From the IMG/VR virus record IMGVR_UViG_3300035698_017524, positions 1 through 44,224 of that record: DNA of 44,224 nt; one strand, 5' to 3'. The position numbers and the translations under genes were made by a program. A model generated the notes under the pieces. That model was not told the DNA's origin. It ran no database searches and saw nothing but the letters and a program-made list of their open reading frames with translations. The first letter of the stretch is position 1. Every line of letters starts with the position of its first letter. The DNA is from a virus. Below are positions 32,137 to 39,707 of the stretch, one piece after another.

Positions 32137-32404
32137 GAAATTTAAAGATTTTATAACAGAAGAAATATCAGGTACAGAATTAATCGGGCCAATGGGACCA
32201 GGTTATGGCGAAACAGGATTACAGAATAAAACAATCGATGGACATGACACCGCTTTAATATATTCTGAAATAGATGGTAACTTATATACAATTGATTTAT
32301 ATAATGACCTATATAACAATTATTTAAAAAGTGGTGGATCACCATTACAAGGTGGCTTCTGTCAAGAAAACATAGACATAATATTAAGTCAGACAAATGA
32401 CTAA
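32129..32404 (+). CDS. Small protein with capsid-targeting-like N-terminus
   Basis: The 91 residues start MIKKFKDFITEEISG. The first 11 match the plan of the T4 capsid-targeting sequence (MKTYQEFIAE), with I-T-E as a possible cleavage site for the gp21-type protease. A Gly/Pro-rich turn follows (IGPMGPGYGETG), then a small domain (TALIYSEIDGNLYTIDLYND). It overlaps the upstream gene by 8 nt and precedes the ligase-fold gene by 29 nt. It may be a packaged internal protein. Confidence 0.6.
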   Translation: MIKKFKDFITEEISGTELIGPMGPGYGETGLQNKTIDGHDTALIYSEIDGNLYTIDLYNDLYNNYLKSGGSPLQGGFCQENIDIILSQTND

Positions 32405-32433
32405 TTTTGATATAAAAACAAAAATCAAAAAGA

Positions 32434-33747
32434 ATGAGCAAATTAATAACATTAAACGGATTAAACGAAGAAGAATTACTTGAAAGTATTATAACAAGTG
32501 AAATCATAGTATATGAAGATATACAAGGTAGTAAAATATGGGTAAACTGGAATGGTTCAGAATTTACGATAAAACCAAAATCACTATCTAACACACCAAT
32601 AAATTTAATCGATTTAGCTATGCAGAATTATTATAACCCTGCAATAAACTATTTTGAATCTTTAGATAATAGAGTTAAATCACTATTAAATAAATCATGG
32701 TGGTTCTGTTTTGAATATTTTCCAGATAATCAACCGGCAAATATTGAATACGATGAAGTACCAAAAAATAATTTAGTACTGACATCAATAAACAAGAATA
32801 AGAAGTATAGTTTTAACATAGATGAAATCAATGAATATTCTAGATTATTAGAGGTTGATATGATTCCAATTATTTACCTTGGCAAATTAACAGAAACTAT
32901 GAAGGAAGCTATAAAATATTTCATAAATACATCCGAGAAGGATTTAGACTATATTTTTGGTGAGAAATCATTTTCTTTTTTCTTTTATAAAATATTAAAC
33001 CCAAATATTGAAAGTTCATTCTTGATGGATGAAGAATTTCAAGATAATGTTGAGAAACTAATAATAAGGACAGTTGATGATGATATATCATTTGAGTTAT
33101 TAAACCCATTATATAAAAAAATTGACAGTACTAACAATACTGACTTTGTTGAAATATATACATTAATTTTAATAAACTTCTTAAATTTCGCACAATCAAT
33201 TTCACTAAAAGAAATTAAGATAAAAGGCGAGACTAAAGATGAAGCATATATTTATATAATCTCAAATTTATTCAATATTTACATATCTGAAATTAAAGAA
33301 GATTTAATAAATTTTGATTTTATTGTACCTGAATTTTTCGATAAAGAGAAATTCAAAATAAACACCGAGTTAATACCAAATAAACTAACAAAGGAATATA
33401 TCGAAGAAGATTCTAAATTAGAATATATCTTCAAAGTAATTATCGGGTCATTTAAAAAGAAGAAGAAGAAGCCAATTGGTATCTTTACTGAAAACACCGT
33501 TAAATTATTTAATAAATTTGTAGAAGAAATAGATGGTGTATTAAATACCTATATTGGTAAATTACACGAAGTAGAATTAAATAAACAAGGTTTATTAGAT
33601 TTCGGTGATTTCTTCGAAATAAATTTTGATACTGATGCTGATGGAAATGTCTACCCAGATGTTTATCAAGAATTCGACAAAAGTGGCGAAAATAAGAAGA
33701 AGAAAAAAGGTAAAGGTGGTTTTAAAGACATAGATTTGAAGAAATAA
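32434..33747 (+). CDS. Ligase/nucleotidyltransferase-fold protein, catalytic lysine replaced
   Basis: The 437-residue protein resembles the T4 Rnl2 class of RNA ligases in motif order. VYEDIQGSKIWVNWNGSEF (residues 26-44) aligns with Rnl2 REKIHGTNFS, with Asp where the AMP-accepting Lys stands. WWFCFEYFPDNQPANIEY (residues 90-107) fits motif III, and EKLIIRTVDDDISF (about 208-221) fits motif IV. The C-terminal half is helical and ends in a Lys-rich tail. Without the lysine, normal ligase adenylation would not be possible, so it may be a nucleic-acid-binding or structural derivative. The fold assignment rests on motif order, not on close similarity. The 3' end overlaps the convergent endonuclease gene by 26 nt. 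Confidence 0.45.
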   Translation: MSKLITLNGLNEEELLESIITSEIIVYEDIQGSKIWVNWNGSEFTIKPKSLSNTPINLIDLAMQNYYNPAINYFESLDNRVKSLLNKSWWFCFEYFPDNQPANIEYDEVPKNNLVLTSINKNKKYSFNIDEINEYSRLLEVDMIPIIYLGKLTETMKEAIKYFINTSEKDLDYIFGEKSFSFFFYKILNPNIESSFLMDEEFQDNVEKLIIRTVDDDISFELLNPLYKKIDSTNNTDFVEIYTLILINFLNFAQSISLKEIKIKGETKDEAYIYIISNLFNIYISEIKEDLINFDFIVPEFFDKEKFKINTELIPNKLTKEYIEEDSKLEYIFKVIIGSFKKKKKKPIGIFTENTVKLFNKFVEEIDGVLNTYIGKLHEVELNKQGLLDFGDFFEINFDTDADGNVYPDVYQEFDKSGENKKKKKGKGGFKDIDLKK

Positions 33748-34627
33748 TATCTTTTATTTCTTTAACATCTGTATCATATTTTATTATTACTAATTTAATA
33801 TTATTATTTTTACAAAATTCCTTTTTAATATTATCCCTTTTTAATATTTTCGAAAAATATTTTTCACCTCCAAAAAACGGCACTGCTTTATAATGCTGTA
33901 AACCATTATATTCAATACAAATATTCAAAGATGGTATAAAAAAATCAAATCTTAATTTATTTATAAATTTACAATTATCAAATGTTTGTTCTATTTTAAA
34001 TTCTATGTTCATATCTTGTAGTATTTTAGAAACTAACCTTTCACCATTTGAACTTTTACATTTTTTACACCCACTACCTAAAATATGTGAATGTATAGTC
34101 TGTGTGAACTCACCGTGAATAGGGCATATTATTATAGATTTACATTTTCGTCCTTTATAAATTAATAATGAATAATCATAATAATTATCATGTATTTCTC
34201 TTAGTCTTTTCTTTAATATTTCTTCATCAGTAATCCTATTTTCAGAATCACATTTCTTACATGGTATCTTTTGTCTTAGGTGGTTGTCCGGTTTTTGAAC
34301 AAATATACCATGAATATGGCATATTAATATTATTTTTGTTTTATTATTTATATAATTTACTAATGAATAATCATATCTATTACCAAATTTACTTTTTGAT
34401 TTTTCTATAAATTCTTCTTGTGTTACTCTGATATTATTATTTTTACATAATGCACATCCTTGTCCACTCAAATGATTATCTGGCCTTTGTAAAAAGATTC
34501 CATGTATTTTACAAATTATTTTAACTTTTGTCTTATTATTGATATAATATACTAATGAATAATCATATCTATCACCTTGTATTTTATTTGCATCGTTGAT
34601 AAAATCTTTATTTGTTTTCTTTTTCAT
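33722..34627 (-). CDS. EDxHD/Vsr-like homing endonuclease with zinc-binding repeats
   Basis: The 301 residues have three N-terminal repeats of about 60 residues with the pattern YDYSLVxYINNKTKxxIIC followed by HGIFxQxPDNHLxxxGCxxC. This CxxHG...CxxC zinc-binding unit is common in phage homing endonucleases. The C-terminal nuclease region, NGERLVSKILQDMNIEFKIE then LRFDFFIPSLNICIEYNGLQ and HYK, has the Vsr/EDxHD arrangement with Asp, Glu and His in place. It is a free-standing mobile gene on the minus strand, overlapping the ligase-fold gene end by 26 nt. TTAATATATA lies 5 nt before the start. Confidence 0.85.
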   Translation of the reverse strand: MKKKTNKDFINDANKIQGDRYDYSLVYYINNKTKVKIICKIHGIFLQRPDNHLSGQGCALCKNNNIRVTQEEFIEKSKSKFGNRYDYSLVNYINNKTKIILICHIHGIFVQKPDNHLRQKIPCKKCDSENRITDEEILKKRLREIHDNYYDYSLLIYKGRKCKSIIICPIHGEFTQTIHSHILGSGCKKCKSSNGERLVSKILQDMNIEFKIEQTFDNCKFINKLRFDFFIPSLNICIEYNGLQHYKAVPFFGGEKYFSKILKRDNIKKEFCKNNNIKLVIIKYDTDVKEIKDIISSNLCL

Positions 34628-34632
34628 ATATT

Positions 34633-34642
34633 TATATATTAA
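34633..34642 (-). promoter_or_regulatory. TTAATATATA element before EDxHD gene
   Basis: Exact 10-mer on the minus strand, 5 nt before the start at 34627. A plus-strand copy lies 43 nt away at 34685. Confidence 0.45.
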
Positions 34643-34684
34643 AATGAAAAAGTATAAAAAAGGTATAAAAATGATATTTTTATT

Positions 34685-34694
34685 TTAATATATA
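34685..34694 (+). promoter_or_regulatory. TTAATATATA element before 34709 gene
   Basis: Exact 10-mer ending 14 nt before the ATG at 34709; likely serves the small DNA-binding gene and the methyltransferase after it. Confidence 0.45.
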
Positions 34695-34708
34695 AAAACA
34701 AAACAGAT

Positions 34709-34870
34709 ATGGGAAATAAAACAAAAACACAGATATGCATAACAATCGATTCAAAATTACAAAATATTATGGATGATAAATTTGACAATAAATCAAAATA
34801 TGTCGAATGGTTGATATATCAAGACATGAAAAAAAATGAAATTAAAGCAGTTGATAAAATCAACATATAA
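34709..34870 (+). CDS. Small ribbon-helix-helix-like protein
   Basis: A 53-residue frame: MGNKTKTQICITIDSKLQNI, then MDDKFDNKSKYVEWLIYQDM. The strand (TQICITID), helix, turn and second helix (SKYVEWLIYQDMK) fit the ribbon-helix-helix plan. The stop is 14 nt before the D12 methyltransferase ATG, so the two form an operon and the small protein may regulate it. Similar proteins occur at 18434 and 36447. Confidence 0.62.
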   Translation: MGNKTKTQICITIDSKLQNIMDDKFDNKSKYVEWLIYQDMKKNEIKAVDKINI

Positions 34871-34884
34871 AGAAAGAAATATTT

Positions 34885-35778
34885 ATGAAAACATTAATAA
34901 GGTATGCAGGTGGTAAAAGTAGGGCAATAAAACAAATAACACCGTTTGTGGAAGAATATGATAAAATAGTTTCTCCGTTCATCGGAGGTGGGTCGCTTGA
35001 GGTTCACTGGGCAGGGAATTTAAATAAAGAAGTCATCGGATATGATGTATTTGATGTTTTGGTTAATTTTTGGAATATTTTATTAGAAAACCCAATTGAA
35101 TTATTTGAAGAACTGAAAAATATAAAACCAACAAAAGAAGAATTTATTAAAATTAAAGAAACTTTAATGTGTTTAGATAAAACACAAGAGATGTTAAAAG
35201 ACTGGAATACAAATTACTATAAAAGAAATGATATTATAAAATTAGATAATATAAAATTAGCAGCTTATTATTACTTTAATCACAATTGCTCTTATGGACC
35301 GGGTTATCTAGGATGGGGTTCTAGTATCTATTTAAATGATAAAAAGTGGGAATCGATGATAGAGAAAATAAAAAAATTCAGATGTGATAATATATCTGTG
35401 AGACAGATGTCATTTGAAAAATCAATATTAGAACACCAAAATGATTTTTTATATTTAGACCCACCTTATTATTTAGATCAAGATCAAGATAATAAAATGC
35501 ATAAAGGTATGTATCCTATGAAAAATATAGATGTACACCATTCCGGATTCAATCATGAATTATTAAGAGATTTATTATTAAAACATAATGGAGATTTTGT
35601 ACTATCTTATAATAATTGTGAAACTATAAGAGAATATTATAAAGATTTTGAATTTTTTTACCCTGAATGGAGCTACTCGATGAGTAATGGTGAAAAAAGA
35701 ATAGGTGCTAATAGAATTCAATTAAATAATAGTGAAATAGTTAAGAAATCACATGAGATTTTAATAGTTAAAAGATAA
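34885..35778 (+). CDS. D12-class DNA adenine N6-methyltransferase (Dam-like)
   Basis: The 297-residue enzyme has IRYAGGKSRAI (residues 5-15), the SAM motif IVSPFIGGGSLEV (28-40), and the catalytic motif FLYLDPPYYL (DPPY at 192-195), followed by the late motif FVLSYNN. The order and size match T4 Dam and DpnM-type enzymes, which methylate adenine. It is preceded by a small DNA-binding gene and ends 2 nt before the convergent GIY-YIG-like gene. It is clearly a separate lineage from the 16501 enzyme. Confidence 0.92.
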   Translation: MKTLIRYAGGKSRAIKQITPFVEEYDKIVSPFIGGGSLEVHWAGNLNKEVIGYDVFDVLVNFWNILLENPIELFEELKNIKPTKEEFIKIKETLMCLDKTQEMLKDWNTNYYKRNDIIKLDNIKLAAYYYFNHNCSYGPGYLGWGSSIYLNDKKWESMIEKIKKFRCDNISVRQMSFEKSILEHQNDFLYLDPPYYLDQDQDNKMHKGMYPMKNIDVHHSGFNHELLRDLLLKHNGDFVLSYNNCETIREYYKDFEFFYPEWSYSMSNGEKRIGANRIQLNNSEIVKKSHEILIVKR

Positions 35779-35780
35779 AA

Positions 35781-36359
35781 TTAGAACAATCTATCTTTTA
35801 TTTCCTGTATGGTTAAAGAGGTTCCAGATAAAAGACTATTTCTACTTTCACGTATATATTCTGGCCACTTATTACCAGCTTCTTGTAAATTCCATACCGG
35901 AAATTTATTATATTTATTTCTATAAAAACTTACATTTTCAATTTCTAATATCTTTCCAGATATAGAATTCTCAATGGTTATAATATCACCATTCATCAAA
36001 CATAAATTGACTTCTATTATTGGGTTATAGTGGAAATATATCTCAACACTACTATCTAATAATAGTTGCTCTGTTATTAACACATGAATCCCATGTGTTC
36101 TATCAGAAGGTCTACCGGAATTACCAGAACTTCGATAAGAATTTATAGTAGACTTAATACCACCCTCACAATCAGAATACCCAATTTTAAATATCTCACC
36201 ATCGACAACAATATAATAACATCTTCCATTTTTTTGTGTTAGTATAGAATTCTCAATACTTAAATCCCAACTTATATCCCAAAGTGGTTTATCATCTACA
36301 TTATTATTTAAAGTTAAATCACAAACTTTTATAGGATTTACTAATTCGGATATTTTCAT
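35781..36359 (-). CDS. GIY-YIG-like protein, possible restriction-type nuclease
   Basis: The 192-residue protein has RCYYIVVDGEIFKIGYS (residues 46-62), which resembles the GIY...YIG strands, followed by INSYRSSGNSGRPSDRTHGI (72-91) and then VEIYFHY. This resembles GIY-YIG proteins of restriction-endonuclease type more than homing enzymes, and no NUMOD repeats are present. It is convergent with, and 2 nt from, the D12 methyltransferase gene, so a restriction-modification pair is possible. The canonical second-helix Arg is not obvious, so activity is uncertain. A non-nuclease role is equally possible. Confidence 0.45.
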   Translation of the reverse strand: MKISELVNPIKVCDLTLNNNVDDKPLWDISWDLSIENSILTQKNGRCYYIVVDGEIFKIGYSDCEGGIKSTINSYRSSGNSGRPSDRTHGIHVLITEQLLLDSSVEIYFHYNPIIEVNLCLMNGDIITIENSISGKILEIENVSFYRNKYNKFPVWNLQEAGNKWPEYIRESRNSLLSGTSLTIQEIKDRLF

Positions 36360-36446
36360 AGTTCTTTATTTAGTTTTTATATTAATTATTTACTAAAAAC
36401 AAATATAGCTAAAAAATATATAATAAGCAAATATATTATAATTTAA

Positions 36447-36632
36447 ATGAGAAGAAAATTACCAGAAGAAAAGAGAAAGAAAAAATCATCTATTTCAATA
36501 AATACTGAATTATTAGAAGTTTTCAAAATCTTTCTCAAAGGCAAAAATATTAAAAATGTTTCAAAATATATTGGGAATTTAATAAGAATCGATTTAGAAG
36601 AAAGAGGCGAAGATATAAAATCAGATTTTTAA
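36447..36632 (+). CDS. Small ribbon-helix-helix-like protein
   Basis: The 61 residues have a basic N-terminal arm (MRRKLPEEKRKKKSS), a strand (SISINTELL), and two helices (EVFKIFLKGKN, then VSKYIGNLIRIDLEERGE). This is the layout of Arc/CopG-type DNA-binding proteins. It opens a short plus-strand operon with a 38-residue frame and the polymerase-like gene. Start 36447 follows an AT-rich leader. Confidence 0.65.
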   Translation: MRRKLPEEKRKKKSSISINTELLEVFKIFLKGKNIKNVSKYIGNLIRIDLEERGEDIKSDF

Positions 36633-36659
36633 TAAAATATATAGATTGAAAGAATTACA

Positions 36660-36776
36660 ATGTCTAAAATTACTATAAATTACACAGAATACGATATTGA
36701 AAGAATTACAAAACAAAAAAATTATATAGATTATAAAAAATTAAGAAAAAGAAAAATAAATAAGATTTTTAAATGA
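36660..36776 (+). CDS. Very small basic protein
   Basis: A 38-residue frame, MSKITINYTEYDIERITKQK and on, ending in a Lys/Arg-rich tail. Its stop overlaps the start of the polymerase-like gene as ATGA (36773-36776), the classic sign of translational coupling. The overlap is the main support that it is real. Function is unknown. Confidence 0.5.
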   Translation: MSKITINYTEYDIERITKQKNYIDYKKLRKRKINKIFK

Positions 36777-38023
36777 TATTAAACGAGGGGAAAGCACAGA
36801 TAGAGGAGAAGGATGATAATATTATAATTTCTAATGAATTAGCTAAAAAAATTACAAGTAAGAAATATTCATTACATTTCTTACCAGAAAGATTTGAAAA
36901 GTTAAGCAAACACAAGTTTGTTGAATTTAAAGGGAAAAAATTAAAAATAGATTACTTAATTGATATTACTAATAATCTAATCCTTAAATACTACTTTAAA
37001 AAAGAAAATAGATTTCCATTAAATGCGATAGTACTAAAAGATAAATATGGTTATTTATATAACTACTATATTAATTATCTTATAGAAATTAATGTTTTAA
37101 TACTTAAACAAAATTATAAAAAAGGTAAAAATTCAAGAATCTATGCTTTAGATGAAAAAATATTTAGACAGAAAATAAAAAGATATAAAAATAGCGATTC
37201 TATACTTTTAAAGAAATTAAAGAAAAGAGTATTTAATACCTTTGATTTAACTGAGGATAAAACACATTTAATTAATAATAGTATCAAACAAAAACTAATA
37301 TCTGATTTATTTGATGTGGATATAGATTTAGGTAGATCAATTTTCTTTTTAGATTCTTTAAAAGACGATGACATGGATATCTACAATAGAAATTTATATT
37401 CTGTTGATTCAATAAAACATAAACACATATTCTATCATTTTGATAATTATGGCAGAATGCATACAAATTTCACAATTTTAAGATCTTTCATACGTAAAAA
37501 TTGTTTACTGATAGATGGTGAAGAAACTACTGAAATAGATATCGGGAATTCACAACCATTATTTTTAACTAAAATAATAAATGATTCAGAATCTAGTTGG
37601 GTAATCAAGGAAGAATTTGAAATGTTCAAAAATCTAACAAAACATAGCAATTATTATAAATTTCTAATGAATGAATTGGGTTTGAAAACTAAAAAAGAAG
37701 CTAAAACATTAACATATAAAGTTCTATTTGGAAAGAACGCAGGTAGAAGCAAAGATGATATACTATTCAAGAGTTTATTTCCAAGTATACACAAATTTAT
37801 AGTTTTATATAAAAAAGAACACGGTGATTATAAAATACTATCACATAATCTCCAGCGAATGGAGTCGAATTTAATTTTTAACAAAATAATTAACAAAATA
37901 ATTACATTATACCCTGATGTTAAAATGATTACAGTGCATGATAGTATCGTCTTTCAAAGAAAATACAATGAAGAAATCAATAATATATTCCAATCTGAAT
38001 TATTATCAGAATTTAACTTTTAA
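36773..38023 (+). CDS. Divergent family-A-polymerase-like protein (DNA/RNA polymerase palm)
   Basis: The 416-residue protein carries the three palm/finger motifs of the family A and single-subunit RNA polymerase group. Motif A is TEIDIGNSQPLFL (Asp256). Motif B is KKEAKTLTYKVLFG (residues 307-320), which aligns without gaps to Pol I RRSAKAINFGLIYG, placing Lys311 at K758, Tyr315 at F762 and Phe319 at Y766. Motif C is MITVHDSIVF (His389-Asp390-Ser391), where Ser replaces the Glu of DNA polymerases as in T7 RNA polymerase HDS. Before motif A is YHFDNYGRMHTNFTILRSFI (221-240). There is no 3'-5' exonuclease domain, and the N-terminal 200 residues are unfamiliar. It is smaller than any classical Pol I or T7 RNA polymerase. 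Whether it makes DNA, RNA or neither cannot be decided from sequence. It is coupled to the upstream 38-residue gene. Confidence 0.7.
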   Translation: MILNEGKAQIEEKDDNIIISNELAKKITSKKYSLHFLPERFEKLSKHKFVEFKGKKLKIDYLIDITNNLILKYYFKKENRFPLNAIVLKDKYGYLYNYYINYLIEINVLILKQNYKKGKNSRIYALDEKIFRQKIKRYKNSDSILLKKLKKRVFNTFDLTEDKTHLINNSIKQKLISDLFDVDIDLGRSIFFLDSLKDDDMDIYNRNLYSVDSIKHKHIFYHFDNYGRMHTNFTILRSFIRKNCLLIDGEETTEIDIGNSQPLFLTKIINDSESSWVIKEEFEMFKNLTKHSNYYKFLMNELGLKTKKEAKTLTYKVLFGKNAGRSKDDILFKSLFPSIHKFIVLYKKEHGDYKILSHNLQRMESNLIFNKIINKIITLYPDVKMITVHDSIVFQRKYNEEINNIFQSELLSEFNF

Positions 38024-38029
38024 TATATA
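38020..38029 (+). promoter_or_regulatory. TTAATATATA element before 38036 gene
   Basis: Exact 10-mer ending 6 nt before the ATG at 38036 and overlapping the stop codon of the polymerase-like gene. Confidence 0.45.
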
Positions 38030-38035
38030 GATTAT

Positions 38036-38575
38036 ATGAACTTAACTGATCCTAGAATATCGTATATAATAATATCTTCTGAGAAGATAAATGATATAAT
38101 GTCAATTCTTTGGGCAAAAGAATTTAAGGTTATCCCTATAAAAGGATTTTATAAAGGAGAATACGAAAATGCGATTATAGCCTACTCAGACATAGATAAC
38201 GATGAACTTAGAAAAGAAATTCTTTTCATATTATCACATTTTAAAGAGAGAAGTGCAATTATTAAATATTTAGACGAGACAACTGCAAATGAAATATTTA
38301 ATGATGGATCTGAGAAATTAATGGGTGTATTAATGTACAACACAGACGATGATAACAAATCTTATTTAATGAATGGTGTTTCCTTTTCTTTTATAGAAGA
38401 AAAAAGATATTGGTCACCAAAAGCAGTTGGTGATTTCAAAATCGGTATGATAGTTGAGTATTTAGATAAGAACAAATGGCTTAAACACGAAATCAAAGAC
38501 CCTACACAAGAATATAATAATTTTTTGAAATTGTTTATGAAGTATGATAAGCTAAGGGTAATGTCTGTTAATTAA
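38036..38575 (+). CDS. Protein of unknown function (179 aa)
   Basis: A soluble alpha/beta protein beginning MNLTDPRISYIIISSEKIND, with YWSPKAVGDFKIGMIVEYL in the C-terminal part. I do not recognise it. It starts 12 nt after the polymerase-like gene but has its own start-proximal TTAATATATA element. The 3' end overlaps the convergent small gene by 8 nt. Confidence 0.68.
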   Translation: MNLTDPRISYIIISSEKINDIMSILWAKEFKVIPIKGFYKGEYENAIIAYSDIDNDELRKEILFILSHFKERSAIIKYLDETTANEIFNDGSEKLMGVLMYNTDDDNKSYLMNGVSFSFIEEKRYWSPKAVGDFKIGMIVEYLDKNKWLKHEIKDPTQEYNNFLKLFMKYDKLRVMSVN

Positions 38576-38753
38576 CATTAAACCAAGCAAAATTATCTAA
38601 CCAATCACTACTATATCCTAAATAATAATTATTTGGAGAATTATCAATAAGATAGATATTATTGTGTTCCATATCATTTCTTCTACATACAATAACTTTT
38701 TTAGAACTTACATTTTTATCATATATGAAAGTCAAGTGTGAGTAAAATGACAT
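38568..38753 (-). CDS. Small protein of unknown function (61 aa)
   Basis: A 61-residue frame, MSFYSHLTFIYDKNVSSKKV then NNYYLGYSSDWLDNFAWFNV, rich in aromatic residues and Asn. It lies 12 nt downstream of the glycosyltransferase gene on the same strand, which supports it as an operon partner. No family is recognised. Confidence 0.5.
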   Translation of the reverse strand: MSFYSHLTFIYDKNVSSKKVIVCRRNDMEHNNIYLIDNSPNNYYLGYSSDWLDNFAWFNVN

Positions 38754-38765
38754 ATATTTTTAAGC

Positions 38766-39530
38766 CTATCTATTGTCTGCATATTTGTTTAATTTCCCTA
38801 TTTTTGGTTTTGAATTATTTATCATTCTCATAAAATTATCATCCGATAACGATGCTGCCTTTTTTAAAAAACCTATATTATTACTGTAATGTATTTGATC
38901 TACCACCTGTTTTATGTGGTATAAATGAAAACAATTTGAATCTAACTCAGTCCAATTCAAGAACTTTTTAATTTTCAATTCTTGATAATCATCTTCACCA
39001 CCCCAACCTAAAAAATCTTCACACCAACCACCTATTTTTATAATAGATTCTCTTCTAAATATACAAATGCCACCACCGATGTTAATTTTTTGATTATCAT
39101 CAGTACCTCTACCAGATCTACTTATGTTCATAATATGTTCTAAAGGTAAATTAGATTCTTCAAGAGTTAAATCAACAACAGAGTTATAAGGATTAACCAT
39201 ATCATAATTCTTAACTTCTCCCAATGCTTTTATAAAGTCATCTGGTCTCATAACAATATCAGAATCACCAAAAACGATAATTTCAGATTTAGCATATTCT
39301 AATCCAATATTAAAAGCCCATGCTTTATTAAAAGGCATCACACTCTTTACAAAAATATGTTTACACTTTAAATCAAGGTTAGAAATTTTGGAATGTTTAT
39401 CTTGTTCTACTAAAATAACTTGAGAACCAGAAAATGAATTTACCCAATCTATCGTTCTTCTAAGAAGTTTTAATCTATCAGGTTGATGTCTATAAGCGAT
39501 TATAAACGTAAAACTATGTTTAATATTCAT
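38766..39530 (-). CDS. Glycosyltransferase, GT-A fold (family 2/27-like)
   Basis: The 254-residue protein begins with a nucleotide-binding strand (FTFIIAYRHQPDRLKLLRRT) and has the metal-binding DxD in IVFGDSDIVM (Asp89-Ser90-Asp91) and an acceptor-side motif FLGWGGEDDYQE. The last resembles the FxGWGxED motif of galactosyl- and GalNAc-transferases. It is expected to transfer a sugar from a nucleotide sugar, perhaps to host surface glycans or to a phage component; modification of DNA bases cannot be excluded. No signal peptide, so it is cytoplasmic. The small 61-residue gene follows. Confidence 0.82.
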   Translation of the reverse strand: MNIKHSFTFIIAYRHQPDRLKLLRRTIDWVNSFSGSQVILVEQDKHSKISNLDLKCKHIFVKSVMPFNKAWAFNIGLEYAKSEIIVFGDSDIVMRPDDFIKALGEVKNYDMVNPYNSVVDLTLEESNLPLEHIMNISRSGRGTDDNQKINIGGGICIFRRESIIKIGGWCEDFLGWGGEDDYQELKIKKFLNWTELDSNCFHLYHIKQVVDQIHYSNNIGFLKKAASLSDDNFMRMINNSKPKIGKLNKYADNR

Positions 39531-39609
39531 CTATATTAATATTATTTTTAAATTATATGATAAATAATAGGCAATGTTTAAAGTTTTAACTATCTTTATA
39601 TTAATTCTT

Positions 39610-39627
39610 AGAGATGCACATATCTCT
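39610..39627. other. Small inverted repeat in intergenic region
   Basis: AGAGAT-gcacat-ATCTCT, a 6-bp stem with 6-nt loop and no following T run, in the 177-nt gap between the glycosyltransferase and peptidase genes. It may be an operator or RNA hairpin. Confidence 0.3.
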
Positions 39628-39648
39628 CAGATATAAGTGGTGATTATT

Positions 39649-39679
39649 TTGGTAAATCGAAAAATTATCCTTATATTTG
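39649..39679 (+). promoter_or_regulatory. Bacteroidetes-type promoter before M20 peptidase gene
   Basis: TTG (39649-39651), 20-nt spacer, TATATTTG (39672-39679), matching TTG-N17-23-TAnnTTTG. The ATG at 39708 follows 28 nt later, leaving a short leader. Together with the tmRNA promoter it points to use of the host primary sigma factor. Confidence 0.62.
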
Positions 39680-39707
39680 TAGTAAATAAATACTTATATA
39701 AACATAT

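Noticed and set aside
34885-35778. Recent duplication of the D12 methyltransferase
   Set aside because: The 16501 and 34885 enzymes share only the class motifs; their recognition regions and C-termini differ, so they are better seen as separate acquisitions.
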